Below are positions 55,692-64,000 of a stretch of DNA of 64,000 bases, piece by piece. The DNA is taken from assembly GCF_000784735.1 (NCBI RefSeq), contig NZ_JSYG01000019.1:186001-250000 (forward strand). The letters run 5' to 3'. The position numbers and the translations under genes are program-made. The stretch's first letter is position 1. Every line of letters begins with the position of its first letter. Source of the DNA: Dickeya undicola. GTDB taxonomy: Bacteria; Pseudomonadota; Gammaproteobacteria; Enterobacterales; Enterobacteriaceae. The notes beneath the pieces are model-generated. The model did no database searches, was not told where the DNA came from, and saw nothing but the letters and a program-made list of their open reading frames with translations.

Positions 55692-55710
55692 AGGCGGGCT
55701 GGTCCCGCCT
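55692..55710 (+). terminator. Terminator after relA
   Basis: AGGCGGG / CCCGCCT with a 5-base loop followed by TTTAT, 23 bases past the relA stop. Confidence 0.7.
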
Positions 55711-55735
55711 TTATCATGTCATTATCAGGATTATT

Positions 55736-56533
55736 ATGAATTCATCCGCCATCGAGCGCTTACTCCACATCATGCAGCGACTGCGCGACCCGGAAACCGG
55801 TTGCCCGTGGGATCGTGAGCAGACGTTTGACACCATCGCTCCTTACACGCTGGAGGAAACCTACGAGGTGCTCGACGCCATCAGCCGTAAGGATTTCGAT
55901 GACCTGCGCAGCGAACTGGGCGACCTGCTGTTTCAGGTGGTGTTTTACGCCCGCATGGCGCAAGAGCAAGAGCTGTTTGATTTCTCGGACGTATGTGACG
56001 CCATCAGCGATAAGCTGGAACGCCGTCACCCGCATATCTTCGGCGACGCCACCTTGTCGGACAGCGACGCGGTGTTGGCTAACTGGGAGCAGACCAAGGC
56101 GCAAGAGCGAGCGGAAAAAGATCGTCATTCGCAGTTGGACGATATCCCGCAGGCGCTTCCTGCGCTGATGCAGGCGCATAAAATCCAGCAGCGCTGCGCC
56201 GCTGTCGGTTTCGACTGGACGACGCTCGGACCGGTGCTGGACAAACTGTACGAAGAGATCGACGAGGTGATGGTCGAAGCACAGCAGGCGGTGGTCGACC
56301 CGGAAAAACTGGGCGAAGAAATTGGCGATATGCTGTTTGCAGCGGTCAATCTGTCTCGTCACCTCGGGCACAAAGCGGAAATCGCATTGCAACAGGCCAA
56401 TCGCAAGTTCACCCGCCGTTTCCAGCAGGTGGAGCAACGGATTGGCGAAAGCGGTAAATCCCTCGCCGACGCCACGCTCGACGAGATGGAAGCCGCCTGG
56501 CAACAGGTAAAAGCATCAGAAAAAAAGGATTGA
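55736..56533 (+). CDS. mazG: Nucleoside triphosphate pyrophosphohydrolase MazG
   Basis: MazG hydrolyses nucleoside triphosphates to monophosphates and pyrophosphate, limiting damaged nucleotides; in E. coli it also dampens (p)ppGpp. The 265-residue protein has two MazG domains: the N-terminal with LRDPETGCPWDREQTF and EETYEVLDAI...LRSELGDLLFQ, and the active C-terminal one with KLYEEIDEVMVE and EEIGDMLFAAVNL. The EExxE-type metal motif is intact in both. The start follows ATCAGGATTATT, 67 bases after relA. Confidence 0.96.
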   Translation: MNSSAIERLLHIMQRLRDPETGCPWDREQTFDTIAPYTLEETYEVLDAISRKDFDDLRSELGDLLFQVVFYARMAQEQELFDFSDVCDAISDKLERRHPHIFGDATLSDSDAVLANWEQTKAQERAEKDRHSQLDDIPQALPALMQAHKIQQRCAAVGFDWTTLGPVLDKLYEEIDEVMVEAQQAVVDPEKLGEEIGDMLFAAVNLSRHLGHKAEIALQQANRKFTRRFQQVEQRIGESGKSLADATLDEMEAAWQQVKASEKKD

Positions 56534-56651
56534 ATCCATTTTCTGAGTGAACGCTGATTTTTTTCTGGTTTTTGGTGCTATCCAGCTGATTTTAAACCTG
56601 GTCATTGTCTCCCGCGAGAGTGGGAGATACCGCATCAGCCGGAGCCTGTCA

Positions 56652-56705
56652 ACGTCACAAAGGGTAAAACGATCATTTGTGACGTCTCCCAGGTTCGGGT
56701 ATACT
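56652..56705 (+). promoter_or_regulatory. pyrG promoter with an overlapping 10-bp inverted repeat
   Basis: TTGTGA (56677-56682), 17 bases, TATACT (56700-56705) makes a sigma-70 promoter about 55 bases before the pyrG start. The -35 box is inside an inverted repeat, ACGTCACAAA at 56652-56661 and TTTGTGACGT at 56676-56685, with a 14-base spacer. A regulator bound there would block the promoter. The repeat orientation (TCACA outward) is opposite to a CRP site. Confidence 0.65.
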
Positions 56706-56744
56706 ACTTTCCCGTCCTGGTCTTTCCATCGTCCTTAAACCTAA

Positions 56745-58397
<1,653 letters not shown>

Positions 58398-58424
58398 GGT
58401 TTTACCAGTGAAATGAGTTGTGCA

Positions 58425-58454
58425 GCAACGCGCGGTCCTCTGATCGCGCGTTGC
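58425..58454 (+). terminator. Hairpin between pyrG and eno
   Basis: A perfect 10-bp stem GCAACGCGCG / CGCGCGTTGC with a 10-base loop and no T-run. It could be a partial terminator or an RNA-stability element adjusting eno against pyrG. Confidence 0.55.
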
Positions 58455-58461
58455 CGTCTGA

Positions 58462-59793
<1,332 letters not shown>

Positions 59794-59840
59794 GTGCTTG
59801 CCGACCGGCGAACTCGACTCGCCGGTCATCACGTCTGACA

Positions 59841-59873
59841 ATCCGGAAGCGTTTCTGCTTCCGGATTTTTTTT
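59841..59873 (+). terminator. Terminator of eno
   Basis: ATCCGGAAGC / GCTTCCGGAT with a 6-base loop and eight T residues. A second weaker hairpin (ACCGGCGA / TCGCCGGT) lies just before it at 59804-59825. Confidence 0.93.
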
Positions 59874-60244
59874 GCCTGCCTGATTGATTCTGCGTTGAAT
59901 CCTGTGAATTGCGAGCGTGCTTCCAGACTTTTATTCCCCGTTGAGTCATGGACGTAACAAACAATGAACCCGATCCCAAATCCTTTCTTCCCTACATGCG
60001 ACCTGCGTCTCTACCCGCTAGAGTGATTTTGGACCACGGGTTCTGCTGATTCAAAATCGTATTTCGACCAGAAGTTTGAAGCCGATCGGTTGGTTCTTCC
60101 CGCGGATGCCAGTAGCGGCGATGGGGTGGCAAACGTGCAAAGGTTTTTGCTTTGCCGCCTCGTTACCTTAACGCTACGGCGGCAACGATGTTTTTTGGTC
60201 CGCCGCAACACCTTCACAAATACAATCAATGAGGAAGGATGGCG
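59874..60244 (+). promoter_or_regulatory. rhiT-rhiN upstream region with a candidate KdgR box
   Basis: About 370 bases without a gene, expected to hold the rhiTN control sites. CAAA-N6-TTTC at 60052-60065 is one base off the KdgR core GAAA-N6-TTTC; the outer bases match poorly. An 8-bp inverted repeat TTGCCGCC (60153-60160) / GGCGGCAA (60179-60186) lies closer to the gene. I cannot assign a RhaS site by eye. GAGGAAGG at 60231-60238 is the rhiT ribosome binding site. Confidence 0.4.
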
Positions 60245-61819
60245 ATGAAAACACGTAAGATTGGGCTGGCGAATTATCTGGCCTACGGTTCCGGTGATTT
60301 CCTCGGGGCCGGCACCACGGCGCTCACCGCTGGCTGGCTGCTCTATTTTTACACCACGTTTTGCGGTCTGACGCCTATCGAGGCGACCTTTATTTTTGCC
60401 ATGGCCAGGGTATTGGATGCGGTCGTCAGCCCGTTGATGGGGTTCCTGACCGATAATTTCGGTTCGACCTGGTTGGGTAAACGTTTTGGGCGGCGTAAGT
60501 TCTTTATTTTGCTCGGTATTCCCTGTGTGTTTAGCTACAGCCTGATGTGGGTCGGCCACATGGATTACTGGTACTATCTGATTACCTACCTGCTGTTTGA
60601 CGTCATCTACACGATGGTACTGGTGCCGTATGAAACACTGGTGCCGGAAATGACCGATGATTTCAAACAAAAGACCAAGTTCTCTGGCGCGCGTATCGCG
60701 TTGGCGCAACTGTCAGCGATTCTGGCAGCGTTTCTTCCCGGTATCCTGTTGGGGTATTTCGGCAAAGATAACGCGGTGTCCTTCTTCTATTCCAGTCTGG
60801 TGTTTTCGGTCATCTGCGCTTGCGTGCTGACGCTGGTGTACTTCTTCACCTGGGAGCGACCACGCGATCAAATGTCAGAAGCCTCGTTGCAGGCAGAAAA
60901 GGAGCGTCAGTCGTTGACGCTGGGGCAGAGCCTCAAACGTTTGAACATTGAGCTGCTGTCCACTCTGCGTATCCGCATCTTCCGCCAGCATCTGGGGATG
61001 TATCTGGGCGGTTATATCGCACAGGACGTGTTCAACGCGGTATTTACTTACTACGTGGTATTCGTGCTGATGCAAAGCCCGACGGTGGCGTCTAACCTGA
61101 TGGGGACGATGGCGATCCTGCAATTTATTTCGGTGATTGCGATGATCCCACTGTGCATCCGGTTTGGACCGGCACCTTCCTACCGTATGGTGGTTTGTCT
61201 GTTCGGTTTAAGCGCACTGTCCTATGGTTTTCTGTACTACAGCGGTACGCATTCAGCATTTTCGCTGTTGTTGCTGGTGTCCGCTCTGGCTGGCTTGGGT
61301 CGCGGCGGTATCAACTATGTGCCCTGGAATACTTACACCTACATCGCTGACGTGGATGAGGTCATCACTGCCCAGCGTCGTGAAGGGATCTTTGCTGGCA
61401 TTATGACCCTGACCCGTAAAGCCTCGCAGGCTGGCGCGGTGATGTTGGTGGGGGTGGTGCTGCAACTGTCCGGCTTTGTCTCCGGACAGAGTGTGCAGGC
61501 TCCGGGTGTTAGTCACACCATTCTGATGATGCTGTGTTTCGGCACGGTCGGGGTATTGACGTTAGGATTTCTGGTATCGCTGGGCTTTAAGCTGAACCTG
61601 CAAACGCATGAAGTGCTGCGGCAGGAAACGGCAAAAATGCGTGAAGCGGGCCGCATTGTGCCGGAAAAGGTCACACCGGAAGCTCGCGCTACGGTGGAAA
61701 TGCTGGCCGGTATGCCATACGAATCCCTGTGGGGGAACAACAACATTGGTTATCTCAATCGCCACAAGGCACCAGCCCGGTCGATCACCGGTGGAACGCC
61801 TCACCACGGTGTGCATTGA
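60245..61819 (+). CDS. rhiT: Rhamnogalacturonide transporter RhiT (GPH family)
   Basis: The 524-residue protein is a twelve-helix sugar:cation symporter of the glycoside-pentoside-hexuronide family: ANYLAYGSGDFLGAG at the start, the DPLxG-like motif in DAVVSPLMGFLTDN, and YVPWNTYTYIADVDEV in the second half. In Dickeya, RhiT imports unsaturated rhamnogalacturonan oligomers released from pectin side regions. ATG 60245 is 6 bases after GAGGAAGG; ATG 60239 touches the ribosome binding site. Directly followed by rhiN, its partner in Dickeya. Induction by rhamnose through RhaS is known for this operon in Dickeya dadantii. Confidence 0.87.
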   Translation: MKTRKIGLANYLAYGSGDFLGAGTTALTAGWLLYFYTTFCGLTPIEATFIFAMARVLDAVVSPLMGFLTDNFGSTWLGKRFGRRKFFILLGIPCVFSYSLMWVGHMDYWYYLITYLLFDVIYTMVLVPYETLVPEMTDDFKQKTKFSGARIALAQLSAILAAFLPGILLGYFGKDNAVSFFYSSLVFSVICACVLTLVYFFTWERPRDQMSEASLQAEKERQSLTLGQSLKRLNIELLSTLRIRIFRQHLGMYLGGYIAQDVFNAVFTYYVVFVLMQSPTVASNLMGTMAILQFISVIAMIPLCIRFGPAPSYRMVVCLFGLSALSYGFLYYSGTHSAFSLLLLVSALAGLGRGGINYVPWNTYTYIADVDEVITAQRREGIFAGIMTLTRKASQAGAVMLVGVVLQLSGFVSGQSVQAPGVSHTILMMLCFGTVGVLTLGFLVSLGFKLNLQTHEVLRQETAKMREAGRIVPEKVTPEARATVEMLAGMPYESLWGNNNIGYLNRHKAPARSITGGTPHHGVH

Positions 61820-61894
61820 GCCGTGATGTGCAGATTGATACGTATCGAGAAGTCATCGATTGATAGGTAATAAAACTGGAATCGGATATCTGTT

Positions 61895-63034
61895 ATGACC
61901 ATTTTTCCTGTAAAACATAGCGCGCTGCTGCGCCAGCCCGAGCACTTTATCTCCCGGGATGCGTTAAAAGCATTGATCTGCCGGGTGACCGATAATCTGA
62001 TCAACATTGAAGATAAAACCGGTGAATTCCTGCTGCGGCTGGATGACGGCCGGGTTATCGATACCAAAGGTTGGGCTGGCTGGGAGTGGACACATGGCAT
62101 CGGGCTGTACGGCATCTACCAGTATTATCGCCAGACCGGCGACGAGCGGATGCGCACTATCATCGATGACTGGTTCACTGCCCGGCTGGAAGAGGGTACG
62201 CCGACTAAAAACGTCAATACCGTATGTCCGTTTCTGACACTGGCCTACCGCTATGAAGAAACCGGCGACAGCCGTTGGGTGCCGTATCTCGAACGTTGGG
62301 CGGAATGGGTGATGTACGACATGCCGCGTACCCACAAGAACGGTTTGCAGCATATCGTCTACAACAGTGAAAACACCGATCAGCTGTGGGATGACACGTT
62401 GATGATGAGCGTGTTGCCGCTGGCGAAAATTGGCAAGCTACTCAACCGCCCCGAATTTGTAGAAGAAGCCACCTACCAGTTCCTGCTGCATGTACAGTAC
62501 CTGATGGATCGCCAGAGCGGCCTGTGGTTTCACGGCTGGACGTTCGACGGTAACCACAGTTTTGCGCAGGCCCGCTGGGCACGTGGCAATAGCTGGCTGA
62601 CTATTGTGATCCCGGAATTCATCGAATTGCTGGATTTGCCTGAACACAACGCTACCCGCCGTTTTCTGATTCAAGTGCTGGAAAGCCAGGTGGAAGCGCT
62701 GGCGAAGTATCAGGATGACAGCGGTCTGTGGCATACCTTGCTCGATGACCCCAATTCCTATCTGGAAAGCTCCGCCACCGCCGGATTCGCCTACGGTATC
62801 CTCAAAGCGGTGCGCAAGCGCTATATCGACCGCCGCTACGCTGATGTGGCGGAAAAGGCGATGCGCGGCGTGATAGCGAATATCAATGAGAGCGGAGAAC
62901 TGCTCAACGTCTCCTTTGGGACGGCGATGGGCAAAGATCTGGACTACTACCGCCAGATTCCGCTGACCTCAATGCCATACGGTCAGGCGATGGCGATTCT
63001 GTGCCTGTCGGAGTATTTGCGCGTTTATCTGTAA
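61895..63034 (+). CDS. rhiN: Unsaturated rhamnogalacturonyl hydrolase RhiN (GH105)
   Basis: RhiN removes the 4,5-unsaturated galacturonyl residue from rhamnogalacturonide disaccharides in the cytoplasm, yielding rhamnose and a uronate that enters pectin catabolism. The 379-residue (alpha/alpha)6-barrel protein shows the GH105 landmarks: WAGWEWTHGIGLYGIY, a catalytic Asp near residue 160 in TDQLWDDTLMM, FDGNHSFAQARWARGNSW and YLESSATAGFAYG. It has no signal peptide, which fits an intracellular enzyme supplied by RhiT. The gene starts 75 bases after rhiT and ends with a strong terminator. Confidence 0.93.
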   Translation: MTIFPVKHSALLRQPEHFISRDALKALICRVTDNLINIEDKTGEFLLRLDDGRVIDTKGWAGWEWTHGIGLYGIYQYYRQTGDERMRTIIDDWFTARLEEGTPTKNVNTVCPFLTLAYRYEETGDSRWVPYLERWAEWVMYDMPRTHKNGLQHIVYNSENTDQLWDDTLMMSVLPLAKIGKLLNRPEFVEEATYQFLLHVQYLMDRQSGLWFHGWTFDGNHSFAQARWARGNSWLTIVIPEFIELLDLPEHNATRRFLIQVLESQVEALAKYQDDSGLWHTLLDDPNSYLESSATAGFAYGILKAVRKRYIDRRYADVAEKAMRGVIANINESGELLNVSFGTAMGKDLDYYRQIPLTSMPYGQAMAILCLSEYLRVYL

Positions 63035-63062
63035 AACGTGTCGAAGAGATAGCGAGTTTTGG

Positions 63063-63090
63063 ACGGGCTTCCAGTGGAAGCCCGTTTTTT
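63063..63090 (+). terminator. Terminator of rhiT-rhiN
   Basis: ACGGGCTTCC / GGAAGCCCGT with a 3-base loop and six T residues. Confidence 0.92.
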
Positions 63091-63104
63091 GGGGCTTGTG
63101 TGAC

Positions 63105-64000
63105 TCACAACCCCGACAGACTGTAGTTGACCGGCAACCAGCGGTAACCGTTGGTTTTACCGCTAGTGTCATGCTGTACCGCTACATGACCGATGCCGGG
63201 GAATGGCATGTGCGCGCCTGCAACCCAGTAACCCTGCTTCACCGTTTCTTTCAGCAATGCATCACGGGTGCGAACCGCCTGATCGCTATCAGAGTCAAAT
63301 GCGATGGCGGTGTCCGGCAATGGCATTTGTACCGCTTCGGCGTGCACGATATCACCCCACAGCAGGATTTTCTGGCCGTCGCTGTTGACCAGGAATGAGG
63401 TATGGCCAGGGGTATGGCCTGGCGTCGGCACAGCGGTAATACTGGCGGGCAGTGACTGATGATCGGTAAATGTCTTCAACTTACCGGCTTCGCGGATATG
63501 GCGGAACACTTCCTGCACGCGTTCAAATCCGGCTTTTTTGTCTTGCGGCGCTTTTTTCAGGTTATCCAGGCTTAGCCAGAAATCGGTGTCTTTCTGGTTC
63601 ACGTAAATGGTGGCGTTGGGGTAAACCAGTTTCCCGTCGCTGACCAGTCCGCCGAAGTGATCGGCATGTAAGTGGGTCACCAGTACGGTATCGATCTGCT
63701 CCGGTTTATACCCGGCGGCTTTCAGGTTGGCCAGCGTTTTACCGGTGGTTTTTCCACCCAGCGCACCGGTGCCGCTATCAACCAAAATCAGGTTTTTTCC
63801 GGTATTGATCAGAAACGCGTTGATGGAGGTTTCCACCTGCGGTTTCAGGTAGCTGGCTTCCAGCAGGCTGACGATTTTCTCCCGCGGCGTGCGGGTGAGC
63901 AGCTTGTCCATCGGCATGGTATTGGTGCCGTCGGACAATGCAGTAACTTCATACTGCCCAACCATAATGCGGTAATAGCCGGGCTGGGTTTTAACCTGAG
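63105..64000 (-). CDS. Metallo-beta-lactamase-fold hydrolase (partial, 5' end beyond window)
   Basis: The gene runs off the right edge; about 298 codons are present and the frame stays open upstream of the first internal ATG (QVKTQPGYYRIMVGQYEVTALSDGT), so the true start, probably with a signal peptide, lies outside. The fold is a metallo-beta-lactamase: the zinc motif HLHADHFGG, a following TPGHTPGHTSFL, and LLWGDIVHAEAV. It resembles the YtnP/lactonase-like branch that includes quorum-quenching enzymes, but the substrate cannot be read from sequence. It ends convergent with rhiN. Confidence 0.85.
   Translation of the reverse strand, partial: QVKTQPGYYRIMVGQYEVTALSDGTNTMPMDKLLTRTPREKIVSLLEASYLKPQVETSINAFLINTGKNLILVDSGTGALGGKTTGKTLANLKAAGYKPEQIDTVLVTHLHADHFGGLVSDGKLVYPNATIYVNQKDTDFWLSLDNLKKAPQDKKAGFERVQEVFRHIREAGKLKTFTDHQSLPASITAVPTPGHTPGHTSFLVNSDGQKILLWGDIVHAEAVQMPLPDTAIAFDSDSDQAVRTRDALLKETVKQGYWVAGAHMPFPGIGHVAVQHDTSGKTNGYRWLPVNYSLSGL

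Noticed and set aside
60011-60709. 232-codon minus-strand frame over the rhiT promoter and start
   Set aside because: Antisense to rhiT, no homology, basic low-information composition.

Overview
The window is ordinary chromosomal DNA of a plant-associated, motile enterobacterium, most likely Dickeya or a close Pectobacteriaceae relative. This rests on gene content: near E. coli-like housekeeping proteins and gene orders, a rhamnogalacturonide transporter and hydrolase pair (rhiT-rhiN) typical of soft-rot pectinolytic bacteria, a galactarate/glucarate catabolic locus, and several chemoreceptors. I see no rRNA, tRNA, CRISPR array, prophage or insertion sequence.

Layout. 1-2200: start of a lipoprotein gene (probably bsmA) and a Cache-type chemoreceptor. 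2400-4900: yjfP and the ribosomal operon rpsF-priB-rpsR-rplI with its promoter and leader. 4900-21000: DUF488 gene, ytfB, fklB, a DUF2502 gene, ytfE with an NsrR box, cpdB, cysQ, ytfK, ytfL, msrA, the tamA-tamB-ytfP operon and ppa. 21100-23000: a second chemoreceptor behind a sigma-28 promoter. 23000-35650: plsY/folB, uppP, cca, ygiM, ygiF, glnE, hldE, then ligA-ypeB. 35700-38900: three tandem FlxA-like coiled-coil genes and an Aer-type receptor. 39400-49100: garD diverging from gudP-gudX-gudD-garL-garR-garK. 49200-59900: barA, rlmD, relA, mazG, pyrG, eno. 60200-63100: rhiT-rhiN. The right edge cuts a metallo-beta-lactamase-fold gene.

How the genes work together. The gar/gud genes form a complete route: uptake, dehydration of galactarate or glucarate to 5-keto-4-deoxyglucarate, aldol cleavage, reduction of tartronate semialdehyde and phosphorylation of glycerate. 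In E. coli the same genes lie at three separate loci. Two receptors have good sigma-28 promoters, and the three FlxA-like genes each carry a sigma-28-like -10 element, so much of the accessory content appears to belong to the late flagellar regulon. rhiT-rhiN imports and cleaves unsaturated rhamnogalacturonides from plant cell wall.

No clearly new enzymatic system is evident. The least explained items are the FlxA-like triplet with a shared C-terminal tail, two inverted-repeat elements inside the gar/gud locus, short in-phase tandem repeats before hldE and after barA, and the position of ligA-ypeB behind hldE.
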